A stretch of DNA of 64,000 nucleotides from Clostridiisalibacter paucivorans DSM 22131 (GTDB lineage Bacteria > Bacillota > Clostridia > Tissierellales > Clostridiisalibacteraceae), in NCBI RefSeq assembly GCF_000620125.1, contig NZ_JHVL01000003.1:78690-142689 (forward strand), in the 5' to 3' direction. Below are positions 35,153 to 44,987 of the stretch, one piece after another. The position numbers and the translations under genes are program-made. The first letter of the stretch is position 1. Each line of letters begins with the position of its first letter. The notes below the pieces were generated by a model. It worked only from the letters and a program-made list of their open reading frames with translations. It had not been told where the DNA came from and did no database searches.

Positions 35153-37615
35153 CTACATTATAGAATTTGGATTTATATCTAAGCTAATTTTCAATCCTTT
35201 AAATCTTTGCTTTATACAAATATCATATAATATATTTTTAATCCCTTCAATATAGATACTATCTATTTTGATTATTATTTGCAACCTATAATTGTTTTTG
35301 ATCTTAGCCAAAGGAGCACTTCTAGGACCAAAAATATCCTCAACTATTATTCCTTCTTCTTTGAATCTATTTTTTAGTTCATTACATATAATCTTTGAAA
35401 CCTCCTGCACCCTTTTAATATTTGGACCATAAAACAATATATTAACTAATTCACCATAGGGTGGATACTTGAATAATTCTCTTATTTTTATTTCTTCGTT
35501 ATAAAAGCTAATATAGTCATTATTCTGTGCATATATTATAGAAAAATGCTCTGGCTGATATGTTTGTAATATAACTCTTCCTTTCACATCACCTCTACCT
35601 GCCCTACCACTAACCTGAGTAATTAATTGAAATGTTCTTTCGGAAGACTTATAATCTGGTAAATTCAATGTTAAATCTGCAGCAATAATACCTACTAAAG
35701 TCACATTGGGAAAATCTAAACCTTTAGCTATCATTTGAGTTCCTATAAGTATATCTATCTGACCCGTCTTAACCTTATTCAAAATTCTTTCATGGCTACC
35801 TTTCGATGTTGTAGTGTCCACATCCATTCTGGCCACTCTGCTTTTAGGAAACTCTTTTTTTATAAATTCTTCTATTTTCTGAGTGCCAACTCCAAAGGAT
35901 TTAATATATTTACTTCCACAACTAGGACATATTTTAGGTAATTTCATTGTCATGCCACAATAATGACATTTTAATAAATCATTATAGCTATGATATGTTA
36001 AAGATATGTCACAATTTTTACATTTAGCCACATACCCACATTCTCTGCAAGAAACAAATGTAGAATGTCCCCTCCTATTCAAAAACAATATTGTCTGCTG
36101 ACCCTTTTTTAAATTATCTTGTATCCCTTTATATAGACTATAGCTTAAAATAGATTTGTTTCCTAACATAAGTTCATCCTTCATATTCACTATTTCAACA
36201 CTGGGCATATTTAAATTATTGGCCCTTTTATTCAGTGTCAATAATTTGATATTCCCTGCCTTTGCCCTATAATATGTCTCTAATGAAGGTGTAGCCGAAG
36301 CTAATATCAATCCAGCACCTTCTAAATCACATCTTTTTTCTGCCACTTCAATAGCATCATACTTTGGGTTCATTCCAGATTTATAACTATTTTCATGCTC
36401 TTCATCAATAACTATTAAGCCCAAATCATTAAAAGGAGCGAATATAGCTGACCTTGCCCCCACCACTATATCTGCATCTCCCTCATTAATCCTTCTCCAC
36501 TGATCATACCTTTCACCTAAAGATAGTCTACTATGAAGGATAGCTACCTTATTCCCAAATCTACCTACAAATCTGTCTACAGTTTGAGGTGTTAAGGATA
36601 TTTCTGGTACCAGTACTATTGCTTGCTTTTTCTTCTTTAACACTTCCTCTATTACTTGCAAATAAATTTCAGTCTTACCACTTCCAGTTACTCCGTGTAC
36701 CAGGAATTTTTTTCCTTTTTTGAAATCCATCTCATTTATGATTGTTTCATAGCATTGCCTTTGCTCTTTATTTAAAACATGTTTTTCAAATGGCTTTATA
36801 TTACTGTTAATAGGATCTCTTTTTATTTCTTTATCTGTTATACTTATGATGCCCTTTTTTTGTAATGCCTTTATAGATGAAAAACTAGCATCAGACATTT
36901 GCATAAGCATTTTCAAACTCATAGAATTGTTTTCTTTCAATATCTCCAATATATCTCTCTGCTTATAGGCATTTCTGCTTAAACTACTAATGACACTATT
37001 TAAATCATCTACCATCAATAGTACATGTTTTTCATATTTTTTATTTATTCCTACATCTATTTTCTCTATACTATTAATTATTCCCTTCCTCTTTAATGAT
37101 TCTATGCTACTATATATATTTGGCATATTTAAAGCAGTTTTAAGTTTATTAATTTCCACTTGTCCATTTAACTGTAAAAAGTCAATAATATTTCTTTGAT
37201 TTTGTGAAGTGATTTTTTCCATTTTAACTTCATCTAAATCTATAGTCATTTCTATATATCTTTTAGTTTTCTTAAAAATTCCTGTAGGTACAATGGTTCT
37301 AAAGACATCAATATAGGTAGAAAGATATTTTTCTTTCATCCAAAGTCCTAAAGATACCATATTCTTATCTAGCAATGGCTTTTCTGACAATACCTTTTTT
37401 ATATACTTTATTTTTTTTATTTCAACATCTATTTTATCAGTTACAAATATTATAATGCCTTCAATCAATTTGTTCCCAAAGCCAAAGGGCACCAATACCT
37501 TTTTCCCTACTTCAATTAGATTTATCATATCATTGGGTACCTTATATGTATATACTCTATCTGTTTTAGTGCTATTATTATCTATTATAATATGTGCAAA
37601 AATATTGCTTTTCAT
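35153..37615 (-). CDS. priA: Primosomal protein N' (replication restart helicase PriA)
   Basis: PriA reloads the replisome at stalled forks. The 820-residue protein has the N-terminal DNA-binding domain, a helicase core with Walker [14 protein letters not shown] (about 308), [10 protein letters not shown] (Walker B), SATPSLETY, a zinc-binding insert with four Cys pairs ([31 protein letters not shown]), and [15 protein letters not shown] motif VI. The ribosome site is weak (GGATTGGTAAG). A 220-bp gap upstream separates it from coaBC. Confidence 0.97.
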   Translation of the reverse strand: MKSNIFAHIIIDNNSTKTDRVYTYKVPNDMINLIEVGKKVLVPFGFGNKLIEGIIIFVTDKIDVEIKKIKYIKKVLSEKPLLDKNMVSLGLWMKEKYLSTYIDVFRTIVPTGIFKKTKRYIEMTIDLDEVKMEKITSQNQRNIIDFLQLNGQVEINKLKTALNMPNIYSSIESLKRKGIINSIEKIDVGINKKYEKHVLLMVDDLNSVISSLSRNAYKQRDILEILKENNSMSLKMLMQMSDASFSSIKALQKKGIISITDKEIKRDPINSNIKPFEKHVLNKEQRQCYETIINEMDFKKGKKFLVHGVTGSGKTEIYLQVIEEVLKKKKQAIVLVPEISLTPQTVDRFVGRFGNKVAILHSRLSLGERYDQWRRINEGDADIVVGARSAIFAPFNDLGLIVIDEEHENSYKSGMNPKYDAIEVAEKRCDLEGAGLILASATPSLETYYRAKAGNIKLLTLNKRANNLNMPSVEIVNMKDELMLGNKSILSYSLYKGIQDNLKKGQQTILFLNRRGHSTFVSCRECGYVAKCKNCDISLTYHSYNDLLKCHYCGMTMKLPKICPSCGSKYIKSFGVGTQKIEEFIKKEFPKSRVARMDVDTTTSKGSHERILNKVKTGQIDILIGTQMIAKGLDFPNVTLVGIIAADLTLNLPDYKSSERTFQLITQVSGRAGRGDVKGRVILQTYQPEHFSIIYAQNNDYISFYNEEIKIRELFKYPPYGELVNILFYGPNIKRVQEVSKIICNELKNRFKEEGIIVEDIFGPRSAPLAKIKNNYRLQIIIKIDSIYIEGIKNILYDICIKQRFKGLKISLDINPNSIM

Positions 37616-37708
37616 CTTACCAATCCCTTTTAAAATTATATGTTTATTATAACATAATCAAACTCCAACAACTGAATTATAGAAAACACTATTTTAAAAT
37701 ATAAAAAA

Positions 37709-37772
37709 TTAGTAGTTAGTGGCTTAATATAAAATCTCTTATACTAACTATTAACCACTAGCTACCAACCAT
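37709..37772. repeat. Dispersed inverted repeat, copy 2
   Basis: TTAGTAGTTAGTGGCTTAA at the left faces CTAACTATTAACCACTAG and CTACCAACCAT at the right. It lacks the AATGATGAAATTC core of copies 1 and 4. It sits in the 220-bp gap between priA and coaBC, which holds no other feature I can support. Confidence 0.65.
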
Positions 37773-37835
37773 CAATTTACTTCATAAGCACTGATTGTCT
37801 TTATAACTTTATTATGAATACTTTATAAAAATCAA

Positions 37836-39047
37836 TTATTTATCAATACCCCTCCGTTGTATTAATGTCGTAATTTTATCTACAATGACACCAGATAACT
37901 GGTCTTTACTCATTTTAGGGTGTTCTTCTATATTATCTTTGCCATCTAGAATAGTTACCACATTAGTATCTCCTCTAAAACCAGCATCTTGTTCTGCAAC
38001 ATTGTTGGCTACAATGAAATCAAAATTTTTCTTCTTTATTTTCCTTGTTGCGTTTTCTATAACGTCTTTGGTCTCAGCAGCAAATCCAATTATTATCTTA
38101 TTCCCTTTAATTTTTCCAAATTCATATGCTATATCAGGATTTTTAACAAAAGACATTTTTAGTGTATTCTCATCTTTTTTAATTTTATGGTCACTAACAA
38201 TATCTGGTCTGTAATCTAATGGTGCTGCTGCTTTTACAAGTACATCACATTCTTTAAACCTTAATTTTATAGCCTCTAGCATTTCTCTAGTAGTATTAAC
38301 TCTTATAGCTTCAACTCCTTGAGGTATGTCCAAATTAGTTGGTCCAGTTACAAGGGTAACTTTAGCTCCTCTACGAGAAGCCTCTTTAGCTATCGCATAC
38401 CCCATCTTTCCACTGGAATAATTAGTTAAATATCTAACTGGATCCAAGGGCTCAATTGTAGGACCAGCAGTAATTATAAATGTCTTGTCTTTAAGGTCTT
38501 GTGCCCTTTCAAAAAAATCTTTTACATAATCAACTATAATCTCTGGTTGAGGCAATTTACCTGCTCCATAATCTCCACAAGCTAATCTACCTGAGTCAGC
38601 ATCTATAAATTCGTAACCGTTTTCTCTTAATTTATTTACATTTTCGTTAAAAATAGTATTATTATACATATTAGTATTCATCGCAGGGCCAAATATCACC
38701 TTTGAAGTTGTAGCCATTATAGTAGTTGTCAGCATGTCATCTGCTATTCCATTGGCAACTTTTCCAATGATATTAGCAGTTGCAGGAACTATTAAAAACA
38801 GGTCTGCCTTTTTTGCCAGTGAAATATGTTCTATATCCCATTCCACAGGCTGTTCAAACATATCTACTATAACACGATTTTGAGATATTGAGCTAAAAGT
38901 TAATGGAGTCACAAATTCCTTAGCAGACTTAGTCATAATTACATCTATATTTGCACCCATTTTTTTTAATTTACTTATTACATCTACTGCCTTATATACG
39001 GCAATTCCTCCAGTAACTCCCACTACAATGTTTTTACCTGTTAACAA
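37836..39047 (-). CDS. coaBC: Bifunctional PPC synthetase/decarboxylase CoaBC
   Basis: Makes 4'-phosphopantetheine from phosphopantothenate and Cys (CTP-dependent synthetase, FMN-dependent decarboxylase). The 403-residue protein has the N-terminal CoaC flavoprotein half (about 1-180: GVTGGIAVYKAVDV, the His in WDIEHISLAKKADL, GPAMNTNMY, the Cys in RLACGDYGAGK) and the CoaB half (about 185-400: ITAGPTIEPLDPVRYLTNYS, KAAAPLDYRP, FAAET). Start TTG 39047 follows GGGGTGATG. It supplies the substrate used by CoaD elsewhere in the window. Confidence 0.97.
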   Translation of the reverse strand: MLTGKNIVVGVTGGIAVYKAVDVISKLKKMGANIDVIMTKSAKEFVTPLTFSSISQNRVIVDMFEQPVEWDIEHISLAKKADLFLIVPATANIIGKVANGIADDMLTTTIMATTSKVIFGPAMNTNMYNNTIFNENVNKLRENGYEFIDADSGRLACGDYGAGKLPQPEIIVDYVKDFFERAQDLKDKTFIITAGPTIEPLDPVRYLTNYSSGKMGYAIAKEASRRGAKVTLVTGPTNLDIPQGVEAIRVNTTREMLEAIKLRFKECDVLVKAAAPLDYRPDIVSDHKIKKDENTLKMSFVKNPDIAYEFGKIKGNKIIIGFAAETKDVIENATRKIKKKNFDFIVANNVAEQDAGFRGDTNVVTILDGKDNIEEHPKMSKDQLSGVIVDKITTLIQRRGIDK

Positions 39048-39061
39048 ATCACATCACCCCG

Positions 39062-39265
39062 TTATTTTATACCTGTTATTTTGGGTCTTGTATAATTCAC
39101 CTTATCTTCAGCTACCTCTTTTAAAGCCAATATTACAGGTTTTGTTTCATCAACTAACTCGGTATTATGCTCTACTAACTGCCTAGCCCTTTTTGATACC
39201 ATCATAATCAACGTATATCTACTATCTACTTTCTCCAATAATTCATCAATTGAAGGACTTACCAT
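39062..39265 (-). CDS. rpoZ: RNA polymerase omega subunit
   Basis: A 67-residue omega subunit that helps assemble beta' into RNA polymerase. It has the family core SRYTLIMMVSKRARQL and VILALKEVAEDKV. ATG 39265 has GGAGG seven nt upstream; a GTG directly before it is less likely. It lies between gmk and coaBC, the standard order. Confidence 0.94.
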   Translation of the reverse strand: MVSPSIDELLEKVDSRYTLIMMVSKRARQLVEHNTELVDETKPVILALKEVAEDKVNYTRPKITGIK

Positions 39266-39280
39266 CACTATTACCTCCTA

Positions 39281-39877
39281 CTATATTTTTTCTAATATAT
39301 TTTTTTGTCTTTTAACCTTACATTTTTCTGCAATAATAATAGATTCTATTCTTCTTACAGCATTATCAACTTCATCATTTAACACTCCATAATCATATTT
39401 AAACAAATATTTTAATTCATCATAGGCACTGCTTATTCTTTCTACCAATGATTCTTGTGTTTCTGTCCCCCTATTGGTAATTCTGTTTCTTAACTCTTCC
39501 ATTGATGGAGGCAATATAAATATGAACACACCATCTGGATATAAATTTTTTATCGCCAAAGCTCCCTGGATATCTATTTCCAGTAATACATCCTTCCCAC
39601 TTTGTAGCTTTTCTAAAACATATTTTTTAGGCGTACCATAATAATTCCCGTATACCTTAGCATATTCTAAAAAGTCTCCATTATCAATCATCTCTTTAAA
39701 ATTATCTTCATTATTAAAAATATAATTTACTCCATTTATTTCACCATCTCTAGGTTGCCTTGTGGTCATAGACACAGATATATTAATATCTTCATTTTTG
39801 TTTAATAATTCTTTACACACAGTACCCTTCCCTGCACCAGAAGGCCCAGAAACTACTATCAGTAAACCTTCTTCCAT
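39281..39877 (-). CDS. gmk: Guanylate kinase
   Basis: Phosphorylates GMP to GDP. The 198-residue protein has the P-loop SGPSGAGKGTV (about 10-20), the GMP-binding SMTTRQPRDGEINGVNYIF and EYAKVYGNYYGTPK, and LEIDIQGALAIK. Its length is typical. It lies downstream of remA and yicC, a conserved Firmicutes cluster that also feeds omega subunit and CoA genes. Confidence 0.97.
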   Translation of the reverse strand: MEEGLLIVVSGPSGAGKGTVCKELLNKNEDINISVSMTTRQPRDGEINGVNYIFNNEDNFKEMIDNGDFLEYAKVYGNYYGTPKKYVLEKLQSGKDVLLEIDIQGALAIKNLYPDGVFIFILPPSMEELRNRITNRGTETQESLVERISSAYDELKYLFKYDYGVLNDEVDNAVRRIESIIIAEKCKVKRQKNILEKI

Positions 39878-39891
39878 CTTAAATCTCCTTT

Positions 39892-40158
39892 CTATTCATT
39901 GCTATCCATTTCATTCTCTCTACTATTTAATCTATGAGCAACAGTTTCTGGCTGCACTGCCGACAATATAATATGATCACTATCAGTAATTATAACTGCT
40001 CTTGTCCTCCTACCATAAGTTGCATCCACAAGCATTCCCCTATCCCTTGCCTCTTGAATAATCCTCTTTATAGGGGCTGATTCTGGACTCACGATGGCTA
40101 CTATCCTATTAGCTGATACTATGTTACCAAATCCTATATTAATTAATTTAATTCCCAT
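39892..40158 (-). CDS. remA: RemA family regulatory protein (DUF370)
   Basis: An 88-residue member of the RemA/DUF370 family; in Bacillus RemA is a DNA-binding activator of biofilm matrix and osmoprotection genes that forms oligomeric rings. It begins [36 protein letters not shown] (conserved block about 1-35) and contains [23 protein letters not shown]. The C-terminal [10 protein letters not shown] tail is variable. It is always between yicC and gmk in this group. The family call is strong; regulation of matrix genes here is an inference. Confidence 0.92.
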   Translation of the reverse strand: MGIKLINIGFGNIVSANRIVAIVSPESAPIKRIIQEARDRGMLVDATYGRRTRAVIITDSDHIILSAVQPETVAHRLNSRENEMDSNE

Positions 40159-40173
40159 GTCAATAACCTCCTT

Positions 40174-41055
40174 CTACTCTATATTTTGTATTTGCTCTCT
40201 TATTTTTTCTAACTCACTTTTAATTTCCACCACACTATTTGTTATCTCTAGATCTCCTACCTTGGAACCTATAGTATTTACTTCCCTATTCATTTCTTGA
40301 ACAAGAAAATCTAATTTGCGTCCCACAGGCATGTCAGCATTTATGGTTTTCTTCAATTGATTTATATGACTAAACAATCTCACTATCTCTTCAGTTATAT
40401 TGCTCTTATCTGCAAAATAAGCTACCTCATTGGCTAATCTAGTCTCATCAAGCTCATAAGCATCCTCTAAAAGCTCTTCTATTCTATTTTTCAATTTATT
40501 TTTATATTCTAATACAACTCCAGATGCTCTATTTTCTATGCCTTTCACTGTCTTTTCTATAATATTTGATCTATCTATTATATCATGAGCAAGCTCTTTA
40601 CCTTCTTTAGCCCTCATTATATATAAATTATTTATAGCTTTCTCTACAGCTGGTTTAAGGCACATCCAAATCTCATCTTCATCTTCATCTTTTTTCTCTA
40701 TTTTTAATACATCTGGAAAACTAGATAACATCTTTAATGATAAATTTTTCTCTATATTACATTCTTCACATAATTCACCCAACGCCTTTATGTAAGATTT
40801 TGCCAAATAAATATCAGGTTTTACTTCTACACCTCTATCTTCTAAATTTGTTAAATGTATATATACCTCCACTCTACCTCTATTAACTTTTTCCTTTATA
40901 AGTTTTTTAATATTTTCCTCTAAATAGCTCAAATGCTTAGGCATCTTTATTATAACATCATTATACCTATGATTAACAGATTTTATTTCTATTATAAACT
41001 GTCTAAAATCATCACTATTCTCCCCTCTACCAAAACCTGTCATACTCTTAACCAT
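40174..41055 (-). CDS. yicC: YicC family endoribonuclease
   Basis: YicC-type proteins are endoribonucleases linked to small-RNA turnover in Escherichia coli. The 293-residue protein has MVKSMTGFGRGE at the N-terminus, IEIKSVNHRYNDVIIKMP, and the C-terminal GRKLDFLVQEMNREVNTIGSK motif of the family with DUF1732. I chose ATG 41055, nine nt after GGAAGG; the ATG three codons upstream directly abuts that site. It is upstream of remA and gmk. Confidence 0.94.
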   Translation of the reverse strand: MVKSMTGFGRGENSDDFRQFIIEIKSVNHRYNDVIIKMPKHLSYLEENIKKLIKEKVNRGRVEVYIHLTNLEDRGVEVKPDIYLAKSYIKALGELCEECNIEKNLSLKMLSSFPDVLKIEKKDEDEDEIWMCLKPAVEKAINNLYIMRAKEGKELAHDIIDRSNIIEKTVKGIENRASGVVLEYKNKLKNRIEELLEDAYELDETRLANEVAYFADKSNITEEIVRLFSHINQLKKTINADMPVGRKLDFLVQEMNREVNTIGSKVGDLEITNSVVEIKSELEKIREQIQNIE

Positions 41056-41127
41056 GAAAACCATCCTTCCTAAATATTATAATCAATTTTACCATAAAAT
41101 ACACTTATGTCAATGAATACCTAATCT

Positions 41128-41961
41128 TTAGTCACAGTAGTATTCGCCCTTACAAATCCTTTTTGCGGGTCCTGTCATATATAAAATATTATTCTTGTTC
41201 TCTATTTCTACCACTCCTCCTAAGAGATGTATATTTACTTTATCATTAGTGCCATATAATTTTGATGATATTACAGCTGTTGCAGTAGCTCCAGTACCAC
41301 AGGCCAATGTCTGACCTACACCCCTTTCCCACGTTAACACTTCTATATTATTATCATCTATTATTTTGCAAAAATTTACATTTATGCCTTCTGGAAACAG
41401 TTCATGCCTCTCAATTTTAGGTCCGATATCCTTTATATCTAAATCCTCTATATTGTCTATAAAAATCACTCCATGCACACTACCCATAACAAAAACAGAT
41501 ATTCTATAATCTATTCCATCTATCTCTATTTTTTCATTTATAAAGTTGTCTTTATCAGTATTAATCGGCACAGACTTACTATTGAAATCAGGACTCCCCA
41601 TATTTACCCTTACTTTATGTACTAAATCATTATTTATAAAAACCTTTACTTTCATTATTCCTGCTAATGTTTCCACTGTAAAACTTTTGTTTATAACTAT
41701 ATTATTGTCAAATATATACTTTGCAAAACATCTTATACCGTTACCACACATAGGGGCCTCTGTTCCATCTCCATTATAAAAGACCATTTTTATGTCTGCA
41801 ACTTGAGAACTACAAACTATCATCATTCCATCTGCTCCAACACCAAAATGCCTGTCACATACCTTTTTAGCTAACAGATTATAATTTGGTAATTCCCCGT
41901 CTATTCCATTGAAAATAATAAAGTCATTTCCTGCTCCTTCAAGCTTCTCAAAATTAATCAT
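41128..41961 (-). CDS. dapF: Diaminopimelate epimerase
   Basis: Converts LL- to meso-diaminopimelate for lysine and peptidoglycan. The 277-residue protein has both catalytic cysteines: PMCGNGIRCF (about 73) and LACGTGATA (about 218). N-terminal EGAGNDFIIFNG and the WERGVGQT motif are also present. ATG 41961. It is a single-gene unit upstream-divergent from rqcH; no other lysine gene is in the window. The presence of DAP epimerase fits a DAP-type cell wall. Confidence 0.96.
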   Translation of the reverse strand: MINFEKLEGAGNDFIIFNGIDGELPNYNLLAKKVCDRHFGVGADGMMIVCSSQVADIKMVFYNGDGTEAPMCGNGIRCFAKYIFDNNIVINKSFTVETLAGIMKVKVFINNDLVHKVRVNMGSPDFNSKSVPINTDKDNFINEKIEIDGIDYRISVFVMGSVHGVIFIDNIEDLDIKDIGPKIERHELFPEGINVNFCKIIDDNNIEVLTWERGVGQTLACGTGATATAVISSKLYGTNDKVNIHLLGGVVEIENKNNILYMTGPAKRICKGEYYCD

Positions 41962-42174
41962 TTATAAAAAACCTCCATCTTTATTAATAGAGTCAAAATC
42001 CAATATTAAGTATATTATATTATATTATACTTATATGATTAAGCCCTTATTTAGATAAAAGAAATATTTATTTGAATACCTTAAATAATCAGCCTACTAT
42101 ATTCATTTTGCAATATTATTATATATCATATGAAATTAACTTAAAGGATATGGTTAAATTATAATTACATTTAC

Positions 42175-42203
42175 TTTAAAGTCTATTATTTTAATGTTAT
42201 ACT
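42175..42203 (+). promoter_or_regulatory. Probable extended -10 promoter of rqcH
   Basis: TTTAAA (42175-42180), 17-bp spacer, TGTTATACT (42195-42203) with the TG extension. It lies 34 bp upstream of the rqcH ATG in the 276-bp divergent gap with dapF. The rest of that gap is plain A/T-rich DNA. Confidence 0.5.
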
Positions 42204-42237
42204 TTAGAATGAATATTAAATTTTGGAGGAATATTAT

Positions 42238-44010
42238 ATGTCATTAGATGGAATTGTAATAAAATCATTAGTACACGAGTTCAACAACACAATTTTAAAT
42301 GGAAAAATAGATAAAATTTATCAACCTGAAAAAGATGAATTGCTTATAAATATAAGAAATAAGGGTAATAACTATAGACTACTCATCTCTTCCAGTAGTA
42401 ATAACCCAAGGATATATCTTACAGATAAGTCTAAGCCTAATCCCATAACTCCTCCCATGTTCTGTATGCTTTTAAGAAAGCATCTGCAAGGAGGTAAGAT
42501 AACAAAAATATTTCAATATAAAATGGAACGTATTTTAATGATGGATGTACAGTCTCTTGATGAACTGGGAGTATTATGTGAAAAAAGACTGGTTATAGAA
42601 ATAATGGGTAGACATAGTAATATAATAGTAATAGACAAAGAATCCTTTACAATACTAGATACAATAAAGAGAATAAGTCATGATGTAAGTGCTGTCAGAC
42701 TAGTTCTTCCTGGCATTAAATATAAATTTCCCCCTGCCCAAAATAAAAAGAATCCATTGGAAACCACTGACACAGAATTCTATGAATTATTTAAAACTAT
42801 AAATTCAGGCATATTAACTTACAAGTTTATTTATACACATTTCATGGGCATAAGTCCCCTCTCAGCTAAAGAAATATGTGAACGAGCGAGTATAGACCCA
42901 AATAGTCATATAGGTGAGCTTAATCATTTACAAAAGGATGCCTTATACAATTCGTTTTGTAATTTAATGCAAGACGTTAAGCAAAATATTTTCAACCCTA
43001 CCATTATATGGGATAAAAATAAGATTATTGGATTTTCTTCTATAGATTTAACCCAATATAAAAATTATAAAAAGACTAATTATAAATCTATGAGCAAAAT
43101 ATTAGAAGAATTTTATGATAAAAGAGATAAATTGGATAGATTACACCAAAAAACTACTGACCTACGAAAAGTGATTCATAATAAGTTAGAAAGAAATCAA
43201 AAAAAATTATCAAAACAAATAAAGGAACTACAGAATGCTAAAAATAGAGAAAAATACAAAGTATTTGGTGAACTCATAACAGCAAATATATACAAATTAA
43301 ATAAAGGAGATACTGAACTTGAAGCTATTAATTTTTATAGTGAAAATCAAGATACTATAAAAATTAAACTTGATAAAAGACTAACTCCTGCCCAAAATGC
43401 TCAAAAATATTTTAAAAGATATAATAAACTAAAGACAGCTTACACGATGGTAAGCAAGCAAATAAAAAAGACAAAATCAGAAATAGATTATTTAGAAAAT
43501 ATATTAGTCAGTATTGAAAATTCAACAGAAATAAATGATATTGATGAAATTAAAGAGGAATTAAGGGACGAAGGCATATTAAAGCAAAGAAAATCTTTCT
43601 CAAAGAAGAAAAAAAAGAAATCTTCTTCCAGTCCTCATCATTTTCTTTCCTCTGATGGATACCATATTTATGTAGGAAAAAATAATAAGCAAAATGACTA
43701 TCTTACTTTAAAATTGGCAGATAAAAATGATCTATGGTTTCATACTAAAGATATCCCAGGATCCCATGTTGTCTTGAAAAATCCTGGGAAAAATACACCT
43801 GAATCTACATTATTAGATGCAGCACTATTAGCTGCATATTACAGTAAAGCTAGGCTTTCTAGTAATGTTCCAGTCGACTATACCCAAAAAAAACATGTCA
43901 GAAAGCCCAATGGAGCCAAACCAGGTATGGTTATATATGACAATAATTCAACCCTTTATGTTACTCCAAGAGAAGATTTGATTAGCAACATAGAGCTTCT
44001 TAAACCTTAA
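42238..44010 (+). CDS. rqcH: Rqc2 homolog RqcH (NFACT family)
   Basis: RqcH binds stalled 50S-peptidyl-tRNA complexes and adds Ala tails that mark truncated proteins for degradation. The 590-residue protein has an N-terminal NFACT-N domain (about 1-200: MSLDGIVIKSLVHEF, GGKITKIFQ), an HhH region (PLSAKEICERA), a long coiled coil (about 285-430), a Lys-rich linker, and the C-terminal NFACT-R domain (ANDLWFHTKDIPGSHV-like KNDLWFHTKDIPGSHVV and LAAYYSKAR). It was formerly annotated fibronectin-binding protein. ATG 42238 follows GGAGG. It is monocistronic and convergent with pyrD. Confidence 0.96.
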   Translation: MSLDGIVIKSLVHEFNNTILNGKIDKIYQPEKDELLINIRNKGNNYRLLISSSSNNPRIYLTDKSKPNPITPPMFCMLLRKHLQGGKITKIFQYKMERILMMDVQSLDELGVLCEKRLVIEIMGRHSNIIVIDKESFTILDTIKRISHDVSAVRLVLPGIKYKFPPAQNKKNPLETTDTEFYELFKTINSGILTYKFIYTHFMGISPLSAKEICERASIDPNSHIGELNHLQKDALYNSFCNLMQDVKQNIFNPTIIWDKNKIIGFSSIDLTQYKNYKKTNYKSMSKILEEFYDKRDKLDRLHQKTTDLRKVIHNKLERNQKKLSKQIKELQNAKNREKYKVFGELITANIYKLNKGDTELEAINFYSENQDTIKIKLDKRLTPAQNAQKYFKRYNKLKTAYTMVSKQIKKTKSEIDYLENILVSIENSTEINDIDEIKEELRDEGILKQRKSFSKKKKKKSSSSPHHFLSSDGYHIYVGKNNKQNDYLTLKLADKNDLWFHTKDIPGSHVVLKNPGKNTPESTLLDAALLAAYYSKARLSSNVPVDYTQKKHVRKPNGAKPGMVIYDNNSTLYVTPREDLISNIELLKP

Positions 44011-44013
44011 AAA

Positions 44014-44067
44014 AGTTAGTAGTTCGTAGTTGATGGAAAAATGAAAAATCCCTTTAACTACGAACTA
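44014..44067. repeat. Dispersed inverted repeat, copy 3; forms the rqcH/pyrD convergent hairpin
   Basis: AGTTAG, then perfect 12-base arms TAGTTCGTAGTT (44020-44031) and AACTACGAACTA (44056-44067) around a 24-nt loop. It starts 4 bp after rqcH. Its right arm contains the last codons and TAG stop of pyrD. It may serve as the shared terminator. Confidence 0.75.
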
Positions 44068-44987
44068 TATATCTCCAATTTTCCAATAATCTCTGATACA
44101 TCTTTTATGTTATTTTTTTGCATATATTTTTTCAATTCTACTAATAATTCCACAGTCAATCTTGGATTTACTAAATTTCCAGTTCCTATAGCCACTGCAC
44201 TGGCACCCGCAAGTAAAAACTCTATAACGTCAGTAATATTCATTATGCCTCCCATGCCTATTATTGGAATTTTCACAACTTGGGCTACCTCCCACACCAT
44301 TCTCAATGCTATAGGTTTTATAGCTGGACCTGATAATCCCCCCACATTATTTCTCAATATTGGTTTTTTAGTTTTTATATCTATTGCCATTCCCAATAAT
44401 GTATTTATAAGACTTAGACCATCTGCTCCTGCTTTTTCAGCCATTAATGCTATTTCTTTTATGTCTGTCACATTGGGAGACAATTTCACTATCAAAGGCT
44501 TTTCGGTACTATCTCTAACCGACTTTGTAATCCTATATACCATATCCTTATCTGTGCCAAAAGCAACCCCTCCCCGTTTAACATTAGGACAAGATATATT
44601 CATCTCTATGGCATCACATCTACTCTTATCAATTCGTGCTGCCATTTCACAATATTCTTCTATAGTGTTTCCTGATATATTAGCTATAATCGTAATATTC
44701 TTGTCCTTTAAATAAGGAAGTTCTTTATCTATAAAATATTCTACTCCAGGATTTTCTAATCCCACACTATTTAACATCCCTCCAACAGTCTCCGCTATTC
44801 TAGGAGATTTATTCCCCTTTCTAGGTTTAAGAGTCAATCCCTTAACTGAAATAGCACCTATATTAGCTATGTCCATAAACTCTTCGTATTCTCTCCCAAA
44901 TCCAAATGTCCCCGAAGCTGTAATAATAGGATTTTCTATTATTAGTCTCCCAATATTTGTATTCAGATTTATATCTCTATTATCCAT
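44058..44987 (-). CDS. pyrD: Dihydroorotate dehydrogenase, class 1B catalytic subunit
   Basis: Oxidises dihydroorotate to orotate with FMN, passing electrons to PyrK and NAD. The 309-residue protein begins with NLNTNIGRLIIENPIITASG-type strand 1 and has the active-site Cys in MNISCPNVKRGG (about 133), VKLSPNVTDI, INTLLGM and GMGGIMNITDVIEFLLAGA. ATG 44987 overlaps the end of pyrK by 8 bp. The final residues Y-S-S and the stop codon are encoded by a dispersed repeat arm. It is the last gene of the pyr operon. Confidence 0.97.
   Translation of the reverse strand: MDNRDINLNTNIGRLIIENPIITASGTFGFGREYEEFMDIANIGAISVKGLTLKPRKGNKSPRIAETVGGMLNSVGLENPGVEYFIDKELPYLKDKNITIIANISGNTIEEYCEMAARIDKSRCDAIEMNISCPNVKRGGVAFGTDKDMVYRITKSVRDSTEKPLIVKLSPNVTDIKEIALMAEKAGADGLSLINTLLGMAIDIKTKKPILRNNVGGLSGPAIKPIALRMVWEVAQVVKIPIIGMGGIMNITDVIEFLLAGASAVAIGTGNLVNPRLTVELLVELKKYMQKNNIKDVSEIIGKLEIYSS

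Noticed and set aside
41962..42237. Riboswitch or lysine leader in the dapF-rqcH gap
   Set aside because: No conserved L-box, T-box or other recognisable motif; plain A/T-rich DNA with ordinary promoter-like sequences.
44041..44715. A 224-codon plus-strand frame opposite pyrD
   Set aside because: It is antisense to an intact PyrD with all motifs; the long open frame is a by-product of codon bias.
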